Origin: Schistocerca nitens
Taxonomy: Eukaryota > Arthropoda > Insecta > Orthoptera > Acrididae
DNA: 64,000 nucleotides
Direction: 5' to 3'
Assembly: GCF_023898315.1 (NCBI RefSeq)
Contig: NC_064623.1
Location: 18,923,140-18,987,139, forward strand
The notes beneath the pieces are model-generated. The model saw only the letters and a program-made list of their open reading frames with translations, was not told where the DNA came from and did no database searches. Position numbers and translations under genes: made by a program. Of the stretch, positions 44,122 to 54,824 are shown piece after piece (within the stretch, counting starts at the first letter, position 1; each line of letters starts with the position of its first letter).

Positions 44122-44268
44122 TTATGTGTAAAAGTAACACGTTCCACTGCTCAGTCTCCTCCCAGACAGAGTCAGAAACACCACAGTAAAATTAGAAGAG
44201 GAATTAATGCCGTAAATGACAACAGATTTAAGAAATTAACATGAAAGGAATCCAACAGAGACCTTTCA
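44122..44268 (+). repeat. Direct repeat, unit 2
   Basis: Second unit of the pair. It is followed directly by different sequence, so the 71-bp spacer between units is not repeated a second time. Confidence 0.88.
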
Positions 44269-44690
44269 AATGGACTGGGCACAAGAGCTGTATTTTATGT
44301 ACTCACCTGCTCTACTTGCAAAAATGCGAGCCTATCCTACTTCCGCTGTAGTGTGTGATCGACCACTAACCCCGCACCCCTCGCACCTACGGACTCGCGC
44401 AAAATTATTCAGCCAACAAGCATACCACACACCCTGGCCACACAGTTAGAATTTCGCATCGCGACCCCACGTAAAACGCATGCGCCGCGCTTTACGCATT
44501 TAGCGTAATCACTCCGCACCGGCAGTCAACAAACTGGCAGACAGCTAATCGCATTAATAACTCATTTTTAAAAAAGAAATAAAATCGTCCGGTCTCCATC
44601 AAAAGGTCGCCGCCAACAAACCAGCTAACGCACTCTGTGCCATCTCATCCGACCCCACCCCACATCCCACGTCCTCCCCCCCCCTCCCCC

Positions 44691-44691
<1 letters not shown>

Positions 44692-44736
<45 letters not shown>
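44692..44736. repeat. (CA)n microsatellite
   Basis: About 22 CA units preceded by C-rich DNA. Confidence 0.95.
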
Positions 44737-44739
<3 letters not shown>

Positions 44740-45372
44740 GACCTCAGCTTGCCGCCCCCCCTCGCGTCAACAAGCGGCCGAGCGTGTTTATTTGCTGTCA
44801 TCGCGTGTGCTGTCGGCATGATTTCATTAAGAGCGGCGAGCGGTGATTTTCATAAATCGTTTGCATTTGATACACCGTGCGGCGGAGGTATTTTCAGGGG
44901 CCCACCGTGGCGGTAATTGCGTTATGATGTTTGGATCCGTACACGTATCGATTGTTTGACCGTGCTGGGGCTGCCAACGTTGTGCTGACGAGAGCGTTTT
45001 AACAGCCAGCAAGTGTCCGGAACAGCTTGTCCAAGCAACATGCGGCGTGACATCGGCTGTGATTTAGCACCGAATTACTGCAACTGCCACGGAAACAAAC
45101 AAAATTGTCCAAGGGGGAGTAGGATACCGTACAAACTCAACTATGAAAGTAATGGTACAATGTGTGCAGCATACTCTATATAATTTATTATGAAAGTAGT
45201 AGATACATTAAGAGATAAACAATCATGACAGAACCAGGCAGTTTCTTTCATGACAAGGGTAACAGAATGAGACACTTGCATTTTCTGCGTGGAAGATAGT
45301 ATGAAGTCGTTCATTGTCTTGATGCGTTATTGCATTCTTAATACTTTGTCTAACCTATTTTCCTCCTACTTG
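44740..45372. other. No gene recognised
   Basis: More GC-rich than the flanks, with no repeat ends or coding signature that I recognise. Confidence 0.45.
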
Positions 45373-45374
45373 CC

Positions 45375-45688
45375 TCAAATAATCTGATCGGCATTGATTT
45401 TGTGGCGGGTTTGTAGTTCTTGCAGCGAAACTGTCGCCAAATCTTCCCGTATCGCACTTTTCAGCTCACACACCGCCTCAGATTGCCTTCGACTGCGATA
45501 AAAACGCCTCGCAAGTTCTCCTCCCCAGCGGCTTGTCACGGGGTTCATATCCGGGCCACGTGCAAGCCGGTCAACACATCGATATCTTAATCTTCCCACC
45601 ACTTTCGGTTTTAACAGAAACAAGAGCAGGTGCATTATCTTCTTGAAATATTCGACTTTCCTTCCATACGTCCTGATACATTCTAATC
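45375..45688 (-). pseudogene. Tc1/mariner-like transposase (family H), C-terminal half
   Basis: Minus strand. MYQDVWKESRIFQEDNAPAL (about 45676-45617) holds the second catalytic Asp (EDNAPA). The next frame has DRLARGPDMNP (third acidic site region) and GGELARRFYRSRRQSEAVCE, then LKSAIREDLATVSLQ. It continues the fragment at 49412-49655 on the same strand. The hAT-like insertion between them splits the gene. Confidence 0.72.
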
Positions 45689-45935
45689 CAGTGGTTTCCA
45701 ACCTTTCTTAGGCAATTACAGCTGAGTGCTATTAGTAATTAGGTATTAGCTGGTACCCAGTCTGCCCCCCCCCCCCCCCTACCCCCGTGCCACGTGTTGA
45801 CTCCCCACCCGACCGCCCGCACATTATCACCAATTTTAGCACCTAACTAAATTGTAGAATGAAGGACTTTCCTTGGAACACCTTTATTTTTAAAATGATG
45901 AAGCGTGAATAATATTTAGTGTGTGTTTGTGTTTG

Positions 45936-46016
<81 letters not shown>

Positions 46017-46030
46017 GTGTGTGTGTGTGT

Positions 46031-46063
<33 letters not shown>
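45936..46063. repeat. Compound (TC)n(GT)n(AG)n microsatellite
   Basis: About 9 TC units, about 38 GT units with one GC interruption, then about 15 AG units. The TC and AG blocks are complementary, so the array can fold back on itself. Confidence 0.93.
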
Positions 46064-46064
<1 letters not shown>

Positions 46065-46810
46065 CAGAATGAATAACGAAGAAAATTGTGGTTCATCGCA
46101 AGTGCTACCCACATCTCCTTCTCAGATAAGAAAGCTAACTATCCGCAGGGATGGTAGACGCTTGTTGCAAAACATGCTTCCCCTGCATTACTCTTCTCCA
46201 CTGCATTTGCTTGAGCTGCAAGCTGCAACCCCATATAAAATCTACCGAGTTAAATTGTATGCGCTATACTTGCTGTTCGTAAATCACTTCAATGCTGCAC
46301 TCCTTAGTTGTGATCTGGCAGAAATTGGAAGAGTTCCGGCTGTTAATGCTTAGTGTCCGACCACAGCCATTAATAGTAATAATAATAAAAATAATACTGC
46401 TTACAACGGTATAGTAGCTCTTATATAGTTACTGCTGTGCTGTCAATTGTAAGTAATTCATTCCTTTGTTTTGAAGCGAGTAATGAAGCAATTTCTGAAC
46501 GACTGCGGGTACTATCAACAACTTGGAGAAGACGTCTTCTTGAGATATTTATCATATGTTTCGTATATGTCTCACTTTTATCATCAGCGATGTACGTGAC
46601 AAAATACAACATATGTCTGTAGTGGGTGCACTATATGAGGAACCTACACTACTGGCCATTAAAATTGCTACACCAAGAAGAAATGCAGATGTTAAACGGG
46701 TATTCATTGGACAGATACATTGTACAAGAACTGACAACTGATTACATTCTCATGCAATCTGGGTGCATAGATCCTCAGAAATCAGTACCCAGAACAACCA
46801 CCTCTGGCCG

Positions 46811-46967
46811 TAATAAAGGCCTAGATACGCCTGGGCATTGAGTCAAACAGAGCTTGGATGGCGTGTACAGGTACAGCTGCCTATGCAGCTTCAACACGAT
46901 ACCACAGTTCATCAAGAGTAGTGACTGGCGTATTGTGACGAGTCAGTTGCTCGGCCACCATTGACCA
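46811..46967 (-). repeat. 157-bp direct repeat, unit 1 (Tc1 C-terminal coding)
   Basis: From TAATAAAGGCCTAGATACGC to CCACCATTGACCA. Identical, base for base as I read it, to 47952-48108. It is the same part of the family B transposase gene. Confidence 0.95.
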
Positions 46968-47951
46968 TGTAACATTATGTGATTGCCTTATCATTTTAAA
47001 TCATTCACTAACCGAGCAGTCGCTCGGCAACAGCTACAGTTAGCAAATAATGTTGCGAAAATGTAAAAGGTGAACGACCTGTGACGTAACTTGTTTATTG
47101 TCGAAGCGCCGTCAGAGATGCTGTGAGTTATTGACTTTGAAAACCGCGGCGCGAAAAACGGACAGAAGAAGAACATTTTTACACATTTTGTTTAGATGTA
47201 CGAGATATTCTCGATGAACAGTTACTCATTCTTCTCTTGTCTCCTGTAACTTGTGTCGGACGCGCATGTCTTGCCGCCGTATTATTATTGTCAAGATTAA
47301 TATTGTTCTAGTGTAAAGTAAATGTGTAATACTAAAAGTGCCTAGCAGTAGATTTATTGTGCGACATGTATGTGAAAACGTCAAAGGAATTGTTTTCATT
47401 AAGAGAAGTGCCAGTCAAAACGGCATCCATGTTGAATCCTTCATTGCAGTGTAAGTTCGTCTATTAATTGCCATAAATTCAGAGTTAAATGGAACTGGTG
47501 TATGGACTATTCATTTACTATAGAATCTATGTCTCACTTCTTCATGAAATTATTTAATTTTCTATATGTTTCTGCCAAATAGAGAGTTCACAGTCACAAA
47601 TTCTTTCGTCGAGTTCGGACGGAAGTTGCATGCGGCGAAATATTTTCTCCGCGCCATATTCTACTGGTAAATGCATAATAAACTACGGTCCCTTAGGAAA
47701 TTCATGTTGAGCTATCCAAAATAATTATATTTTGAATAGGCATTTACTCTCCTCTGCAATGCAACTTCCGACTGATCAGACGATCCAACAAGAAACAGCC
47801 GCACACGGTCGGCGTTCGCAAATATGTTTCCACCGCTGATTATAGCTATATGTTACAGCACAAAAGTAACATATTGTTATAATTAGAGACTACGAACGGG
47901 GACATTTATAACTGTATGTTTATGTATATACATCACGTAAACATATCGTTA
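46968..47951. other. 984-bp unrelated segment inside Tc1 copy 3
   Basis: Begins TGTAACATTATGTGATTGCC and ends ACATATCGTTA. AT-rich, with no coding frame, TIR, or LTR (starts TG but does not end CA). Nothing in the window resembles it. It is held between the two perfect 157-bp repeats. Confidence 0.7.
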
Positions 47952-48108
47952 TAATAAAGGCCTAGATACGCCTGGGCATTGAGTCAAACAGAGCTTGGAT
48001 GGCGTGTACAGGTACAGCTGCCTATGCAGCTTCAACACGATACCACAGTTCATCAAGAGTAGTGACTGGCGTATTGTGACGAGTCAGTTGCTCGGCCACC
48101 ATTGACCA
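47952..48108 (-). repeat. 157-bp direct repeat, unit 2
   Basis: Perfect copy of 46811-46967, offset 1141. It joins the rest of the transposase gene without a break, so this is the original-context copy on the 5' side of the gene. Confidence 0.95.
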
Positions 48109-48960
48109 GACGTTTTCAATTGGTTACAGATCTGGAGAATGTGGTCGCCAGGGCAGCAGTACAACATTTTCTGTATCCAGAAACGCCCGCACAGGACCTG
48201 CAACATGCGGTCGTGCATTATTCTGCTGAAATGTAGGGTTTCGCAGGGATTGAATGAAGGGTAGAGCCACGGGTCGTAACACATCTGAAGTGTAACGTCG
48301 ACTGTTCAAAGTGCCGTCAATGCGAACAATAGGTGACCGAGACGTGTAACCAATGGCACCCCATACCATCACGCCGGGTGATAGGCCAGTATGGCGATGA
48401 CGAATAGACGCTTCCAATGTGCGTTCACCGCGATGTCGCCAAACATGGTTGCGACCATCATGATGCTGTAAACAGAACCTGGATTCATCCGAAGAAATGA
48501 CGTTTTGCCATTTGTGGACCCAGGTTCGCCGTTGAGTACACCATCGCAGGCGCTCCTGTCTGTGATGCAGCGCCAAAGGTAACCGCAGCCATGGTCTCCG
48601 AGCTGATAGTCCGTGCTGCTGCAAACGTCGTCGAACTGTTCGTGCAGGTGGTTGTTGTCTTGCAAACGTCCCCATCTGTTGACTCAGGGATCGAGACCTG
48701 GCTGCATGATCCGTTACAGCCATGCAGATAAGATGACTGTCACCTCGACTGCTAGTGATACGAGGTCGTTGGCATATAGCAGGGCGTTCCGTATTACCCT
48801 CTTGAACCCACCGATTCCATATCCTGCTAACAGTCATTGGATCTCGACCAACGCGAGCAGCAATGTCGCGATACGATAAACCGCAATCGCGATAGGCTAC
48901 AATCCGACCTTTATCACAGTCGGAAACGTGATGGTACGCATTTCTCCTCATACGAGGCAT
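48109..48960 (-). pseudogene. Tc1-like transposase (family B), copy 3, dead
   Basis: ATG at 48960 (MPRMRRNAYHHVSD). The HTH (ARVGRDPMTVSRIWNRWV) is followed by ISSDESRF (first Asp) and FQQNNARPH, where the second catalytic Asp is Asn. A stop comes right after HSPDL (near 48124), where the Glu-bearing PIENVW follows in frame. The C-terminus continues across the duplicated 157 bp and is then cut by the insertion. It is independent of copy 2 in how the second Asp was lost. Confidence 0.92.
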
Positions 48961-49411
48961 CACAACAACGTTTCACTAGGCAAAGCCGGTTAACTGCTGT
49001 TTGTGTATGAGAAATATGTTGGAAACTTTGCTCATGTCAGCATGTTGTAAGTATCACCACCTGCTCCAACTTTGTGTGAATACTCTGAAAAGCTAATCAT
49101 TTGCATATCACAGCATCTTCTTCCTGTCGGTTAAATTTCGCGTCTGTAGCACGTCATCTTCGTGGTGTAGCAATTTTAATGGCCAGTACTGTATAATCTC
49201 CACTGCATTAATGCTACTAATTGAGGAAGCGTAATTATTGATAACTTATATAATCACTATGAAAGTATCACATAATTCTGATAATAGTAATGATCTTTTC
49301 AAAGTAATTTAGTTTCATGGCTGAAACTGAATCGGATAGTTTAGTTTTTACCCCTCAGAAAATGTCATTTTACGCCTCAGGGAGTAATTAACCGCAGGCT
49401 GGGAACCAGTG

Positions 49412-49655
49412 TTGTAATAAATTTTGTCTCTAGCATATCAGTGTGCGTTTCAGAGTTCATTCTAGTGTTCACCCAAGCAATGTGTGATTCACCTTTACCA
49501 CAGAAGGCTGTCCAAATCATAAAACTTCCACCACCAAAGTTTCTACTCATTCTTACCTGATGCTCTGTTCTCGGATCATGCCATTCCATTCGGCCCATTT
49601 AAATTAAACTTCTTCTCAACAGTGAAGGTCACTTCATTCCATACGGTTTACGGTA
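49412..49655 (-). pseudogene. Tc1/mariner-like transposase (family H), middle part
   Basis: Minus strand from about 49655: EVTFTVEKKFNLNGPNGMA (the first catalytic site, in which the usual SDE is TVE), then RMSRNFGGGSFMIWTAFCGK, RMNSETHTDMLETKFI. The break after LETKFI is exactly the hAT insertion point, and the C-terminal half lies beyond it at 45688-45375. The N-terminal HTH part is missing. Confidence 0.72.
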
Positions 49656-49689
49656 AACACCAATTTAGCCTATTTATGTTTTGGTGTTA

Positions 49690-51141
49690 GAGCGGGTTTC
49701 TGAAGTCGTTTCTTGAATGTAAGATGTTTGTCATTTGACAGAATTTGTGGTATACGTCTGGCAGTTACAGGAACTGTTCAGGCACATGTGAAACGTCAGC
49801 CACGACCTGCAACAAATGACGATACCCAAGTGGGTGTTTTAGCTGTTGTCGCGGCTGATCCGCACATCAGTAGCAGACAAATTGCGCGAGAATCGGGAAT
49901 CTCAAAAACGTCGGTGTTGTGAATGCTACATCAACATCGACTGCAACCGCATCATATTTCTATGCCCCAGGAATTGCATGGCGACGACTTTGAACGTCGT
50001 GTACAGTTCTGCCACTGGGCACAAGAGAAATTACGGGACGATGACAGATTTTTTGCACGCGTTCTATTTAGCGACGAAGCTTCATTCACCAACAGCGGTA
50101 ACGTAAACGGGCATATTATGCACTATTGGTCAATGGAAAATCCACGATGGCTGCGACAAGTGGAACATCAGCGGCCTTGGCGGGTTAATGTATGGTGCGG
50201 CATTATGGGAGGAAGGATAATTGGCCCCCATTTTATCGATGACAATCTAAATGGTGCAATGTATGCTGCTTTCCTACGTAATGTTCTACCGATGTTACTA
50301 CAAGATGTTTCACTGCATGACAGAATGGCGATGTACTTCCAACATGATGCATGTCCGGCACATAGCTCGCGTGCGGTTGAAGCGGTATTGAATAGCATAT
50401 TTCATGACAGGTGGGTTGGTCGTCGAAGCACCCTAGCATGGCCCACACGTTCACCGGATCTGACGTCCCCGGATTTCTTTCTGTGGGGAAAGTTGATGGA
50501 TATTTGCTATCGTGCTCCACCAACAACGCCTGACAACATGCGTCAGCGCATTGTCAATGCATGTGCGAACAGTACAGAAGGCGAACTACTCGCTGTTGAG
50601 AGGAATGTCGTTACACGTATGGCCAAATGCGTAGATGTTGACGGATATCATTTTGAGTATTTATCGCATTAATGTGGTATTCACAGGTAATCACGCTGTA
50701 ACAGCATGCGTTCTCAGAAATGATAAGTTCACAAAGGTAAATGTATCACATAGGACCAACCGAAATAAAATGTTCAAACGTACCTACGTTCTGTATTTTA
50801 ATTTAAAAAAAACCTATCTGTTACGAACTGTTCGTCTAAAATTGTGAGCCATATGTTTGTAACTATTACAGCGCCATCTATCACAAAGCAAAAAAAGTGG
50901 TCCAACTAAAACATTCATATTTCTTTACGTACTACACGAATATCTAATAGAAATGGGAGTTCCTATTTAAAAAAACGCAGTCGATATCCGTTTGACTTAT
51001 GGCAGCACCATCTAGCGGGCCAACCTTAGCGCCATCTGGTTTCTCCCTTCAAGCTAGACAAGTTTCGTTCTTTATTAGTTTTTTCGTTTGACGCTTATTT
51101 CGTGAGATATTTGGCCGGGTCACGATCAATGGACCACCCTG
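49690..51141 (+). mobile_element. DD41D mariner-superfamily transposon, 5'-truncated
   Basis: The 3' end, in reverse complement CAGGGTGGTCCATTGATCGT, is a terminus I know from many insect genomes. It is followed by a subterminal region to about 50675 and by the transposase gene. The matching 5' end is not found before 49690, where the sequence changes into the family H remnant. Confidence 0.82.
49713..50672 (+). pseudogene. DD41D transposase, one nonsense codon
   Basis: One frame of 319 codons with a single TGA at 49920-49922, between ISKTSVL and MLHQHRLQPH, probably from CGA. Starts in the second half of the HTH region (VLAVVAADPHISSRQIARES). Core: ARVLFSDEASFTNSG (first Asp), RPWRVNVWCGIMGG, MYFQHDACPAHSSRAV (second Asp) and RSPDLTSPDFFLWGKLMD (third Asp). 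Forty-one residues separate the last two, so DD41D, the spacing of the rosa/Visitor type. C-terminus PDNMRQRIVNACANSTEGEL. The first 60-80 residues are missing. Catalytically complete otherwise. Confidence 0.9.
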
Positions 51142-51144
51142 TAT

Positions 51145-51792
51145 ATTCTCCCATGAAGAGTTTATTTTTATACCGGTGATTCAAACCCACCTCCCACAAT
51201 TCCTCCCCCACTCCCTCCCCCTACCCGAAACCACGAATCAAACTTACATGTATAAAGCAGCTTCGGACGTCTGATATCTCTACTTTACAAATGAGTTAAT
51301 GTCTTAAATATCTCACGTTGAGCGTTTATAAACTTTATTACTGAAGATGTAAAACCTTAATTTATGTGGTTTTATTAGCTTCAGCTTAGTCACACAGGGT
51401 AATGAAAAGTGTGGAAAAGATTTGAAACATGCTTGAAGTTTGTCGGAAGTCGCTGAGTGGCCTCATTATAAAACATCCGACGAATATAGTCTCAATAATT
51501 GGCGCTCCATTCCAAACAATACCTAGTTTTCCACTCATCTTACTATTTATGACGTCATATATCGTGAAATATGTGTCGTACAGTGAGATAAGTTTGCTGG
51601 CACATTCAGTGATGTATATGGATACCATCTGCAAAAATGTGTTGCTAATAGAGTTAGTAGCAAAGTAGTAATAAATCAATACATGGTGTCAGGTGCATAA
51701 GTTTTGATGCATGAACACTGACAATGTAATAAGCAATTTTTCTTTTTCAGGTTGCACTCAATGGGGTGGGTGCACGCAACGAGTGTGGTTAT
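51145..51792. other. No gene recognised
   Basis: Nothing identifiable. Frames of 80-97 codons on both strands at 51386-51679 are mutual shadows and lack family signatures. Confidence 0.5.
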
Positions 51793-51795
51793 ATT

Positions 51796-52024
51796 GGGTT
51801 AGATAAAGCAGCAATCAGTCGTGGAATTAAGTTGCTTTAATATGACATTTGTAGTCACAACGCAGATCAGATTTCGACCTGTGTCAGGTCATTATCAATG
51901 CAGTGCGGAACTGTAGCAGTGGTTCGTGCTCAAGTGAATGCTTACACAGTTCAACCATTGGTTGATAAATGTCATATTAAAGCAACTTAATTCCACGACT
52001 GATTGCTGTTCTATCTAACCCAAT
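51796..52024. repeat. Palindromic element, about 229 bp
   Basis: The left arm (51796-51853) GGGTTAGATAAAGCAGCAAT...TGACATTT pairs almost perfectly with the right arm (51966-52022) AAATGTCATATTAAAGCAAC...ATCTAACCC. The spacer of about 110 bp holds, on the minus strand, TGATAATGACCTGACACAGG followed by TCGAAAT, the stem-loop motif also seen in the PLEs. Confidence 0.82.
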
Positions 52025-52359
52025 TTTTCTTTTCTTTTCTTTTCATTAAGTTGTGGACAGTGTCAGCGATAAAATGTTTCGAAATTTTTAGAATGATGGT
52101 TCAAGTTTTATGGGAGTCGTGAAGTGTTCTTATTGTCTAATACTGGATCAATATAGTCAGGGTACGATATTTCGCGTCTTGAGTTATGCTGCGACAGGAT
52201 ATAGATTGTTGCATAAGATCGTACCATTTTTGCTTTGCACGTTGGTATTCCGGCTGCTATGGTTTTATTTATAGATTGTCATTTTTTTTATTTGTAGTTC
52301 ACTGTTGCTGTTTGTGTTTATATATTGTCGTTTCGTCATTTGGAGACAGTGAGTGGGGA

Positions 52360-52963
52360 TGTGGACTCGTGCAAAGTGGAGAAATTTGAACATCTCTGAC
52401 CTATTCTTCTGTTTAAGTTCAGTAGAGGGGTGACAGCAACGGAGGCAACCAGGAATATTTCCCCCGTGTATGAGGATAATGCCATTGGACAGAGCACGGC
52501 AAGAAAATCGGTTCCTCGTTTTAAGGAGGGTCGTTTTGACTCTCTGCGTTCAGGAAGATCTGCGGGGTTTGATGAAGATCGTTTAAACGCATCAGTCCAC
52601 AACGCTCCACGTCAGTGTACTCGAGAACTGGCACATGTGATGAACTGCAATCACTCCACCATCGTGCGAAATTTGCATGCAATGGGGAAGTTTCAAAAAT
52701 CGGGTGTGTTGGTACCGCATGCTGTAAGCCAAAATCACAAAAATCAGTGGGTGCCCATGTCGGCGTCTCTGCGTACTAGTCATCTGTTCGTTCGTGAACA
52801 GCGACCATTCCTCTCCTGTAACGTTATTGCTGATGAGAGATGGTGTCCTTACGTTTCTTCCAGTTCAAGTTTTCGTCAATATCTGGAACCAAAAGGTTGG
52901 ACTGTCCTATCAGACTTACTAACTCCTGCTCATGTGGCACATCAGTTGTTGGTATGTACCTAA
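52360..52963 (+). pseudogene. Mariner transposase N-terminal half
   Basis: Starts near 52360 with KVEKFEHL, a stop, then FSRGVTATEATRNISPVYED, IGQSTARKSVPRFKEGRFDS and SGRSAGFDEDRLNASVHN (HTH domains in the mariner order), TRELAHVMNCNHSTIVRNLH and MGKFQKSGVLVPHAVSQNHK. VIADERWCPYVS holds the first catalytic Asp. It ends after this, so the remaining two Asp residues are missing. The family resembles the classic insect mariners (WVPHxL motif as VLVPHAV). Confidence 0.85.
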
Positions 52964-52984
52964 TTGTTGTACAGAACTGAATGT

Positions 52985-54823
52985 AGAGCGTTTTTCAGAA
53001 ATTTAGATACAGTCCATTTACAGAGAACCACTTAAAAATTCTTTGGAAAACGTCATTTACTAACACTTTTGTTGCTTTCTCACTGATGGGATTTATTATA
53101 ACACCAGTATCATCTGGAAAAAGTACCAATTTTGCTTGTTGAATGTTAAGTGGAAGGTCATTCACATATATAAGGAATAGAAGTGGATCCAAAATTGAAC
53201 CCAGTGGGACTCCCTTTTTTGGTTTTAGCCCAACCGCTAGAATTTTCTACCTTTCTGACACTGTCTGAATTATTCAGTACAGACTTTAGTTTACTGTTTG
53301 TCAAGTACGATTCGAACCATTTGTGTGTAAAACTGTCAGTTCTATAAAACTTGAGTTTTTCTAAGAGAGTACCATGCTCTACACACTCGAAGCACTTGTA
53401 GAGATCACAAAAAATACCATCAGGCGATATATTATTATTTAAGGCTTGTACTATTTGACAAGTAAATCTATAAACAGAATTCTAAATCGAACAATCTTTC
53501 TGGAATCGAAACTGTGATACTCTAAGTAACTTGTTTCCATTTAAGTGCGCAGCTGCTCTTGAATACATAACTTTTTTGAATATTTTGGGAAAAGGTGTCA
53601 ATAAGGAAACTGGGCAATAACTGTTGAAGGCTGTCCTGTCACCTTTCTTATGAAGTGGTTTAATAATTGTGTATTTTAATCTGTCTCAAAAATTCCCTGT
53701 GCCAATGACACACAACATATATCACTAAGAATATTGCTCACTAAACTGGAACAACCTTTCAGAATTCTTTTTGAAATATAATCAAGGACACAAGATCTTC
53801 TTTTTTTTTAGTATTTTTGTAATTGTGTTAATTTCAGTTGAAGGTTGGTGGTGCTATTTCTAGTTACGTAGTAAAGTTTTGTGGAGTGAGATTCTTAATA
53901 TATTCTCTTGCTTCTTGAACAGACCATTCAGTTCTATACTTGATGCTACATTTATAAAGTTATTGTTATGAGTACTTGCAACCTGTGAGTTAATAGTGAC
54001 AACATTGTCATTTGGTTTAATTGTTACGGTATCTTGTATATCGACTGGTTATCCTGTCTCCCATTTGACGATGTCCCAGATTGACTAATGAAATTAGACT
54101 GAAAGGCCTAAACAATAATTGTAGTTCGTTTTTCCTGGCTGTATGTTTGAAGAAATTTCCACAAGGTGCTAACTGTTTCTTCTTGTCTGACAGCAAGTTC
54201 AATAATGCATCTAATTGCCTCATAAATAGCTGATAGTTTCATGGAGGGGATTTGTAGACTGTTACAGTTACCAGAGAAGTATTCTGGAGTAACAACTCAA
54301 GAATACATATTTCTAGGTCCTGATCAACACGAATGCTATTTGTTTCAATATATTTTACTTTGTGCCCGACTTTAACATACGTTACAATTTCTCGTTTTAG
54401 CATGTTAACTCTACATAAAAATGCTGCAAATCTGTAGTCCCTGATATGTAATTTCTCCATCCCTATGGTAACGTGGTCTTCAGAGATGCACAGAACATGT
54501 ATCCCTCCCGAATTTTCCACATCTTCTAGGTATACAAGGACTTAATCTACCTTGTTTTTCAGCTTTCCAATGTTCAGATGAAACAAATTAATTTTATTTC
54601 TGTGAAAACTGTTCCAAGTGTTACCGTCTTGTATAGCTCTGATGTCTTTCAATACGCTCTGTAATCTGACTCTAACCTCAAAAATGTGCCCCTTTGATTC
54701 CAGTCCAACAGGAATTTTGTCTTGTGTGCTTGTGGGCCCCCTTACATTTTTGCAAGGTGTACAGCTAACATTTCCTTCCACCTCCCTATTTAACTTACTG
54801 AGAAATGCTGAGAACTGAAGCAC
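52985..54823 (-). mobile_element. CR1/Daphne-like LINE (family M), decayed
   Basis: Minus strand. Near 54580 NKINLFHLNIGKLKNKVD marks the start of the endonuclease. 54520-54239 gives VLCISEDHVTIGMEKLHIRD and LVTVTVYKSPP. RT follows at about 53690-52995: IIVKPLHKKG region, SRAAAHLNGNKLLRVSQFRF, GIFCDLYKCFECV (motif A, first Asp kept), KKGVPLGSILDPLLFLIYVN and LVLFPDDTGVII, where the FADD box is FPDD. The gap between endonuclease and RT is shortened and full of stops. 3'-truncated at about 52985. Confidence 0.82.
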
Positions 54824-54824
54824 C

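Larger units (their letters stand above)
46647..49191 (-). mobile_element. Tc1-like transposon (family B), copy 3, split by a 1141-bp insertion
   Basis: TIRs CACTACTGGCCATTAAAATT at 46647 and, in reverse complement from 49191, CAGTACTGGCCATTAAAATT, with TA at 46645-46646 and 49192-49193. The length of 2545 bp exceeds the normal 1.4 kb by exactly one 157-bp duplicated segment plus 984 bp of unrelated sequence. Removing 1141 bp leaves 1404 bp, in line with copies 1 and 2. It lies within the hAT-like element. Confidence 0.93.
45689..49411. mobile_element. hAT-like non-autonomous element holding a Tc1
   Basis: Ends CAGTGGTTTCCAACCTTTCT (left) and, in reverse complement, CACTGGTTCCCAGCCTGCGG (right), which match the usual CAGTGGTTCYCAACC type of hAT terminus. 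The flanking 8-mers TTCTAATC (45681-45688) and TTGTAATA (49412-49419) agree at 6 of 8 positions, fitting an aged 8-bp duplication. It interrupts the family H transposase. Without the nested Tc1 it is about 1.2 kb and has no recognisable transposase. Confidence 0.7.

Noticed and set aside
46968..47951. 984-bp insert considered as a solo LTR because it starts TGTAACA
   Set aside because: It does not end in CA, has no 4-6 bp duplication, and the flanking identity is 157 bp, which fits no LTR mechanism.
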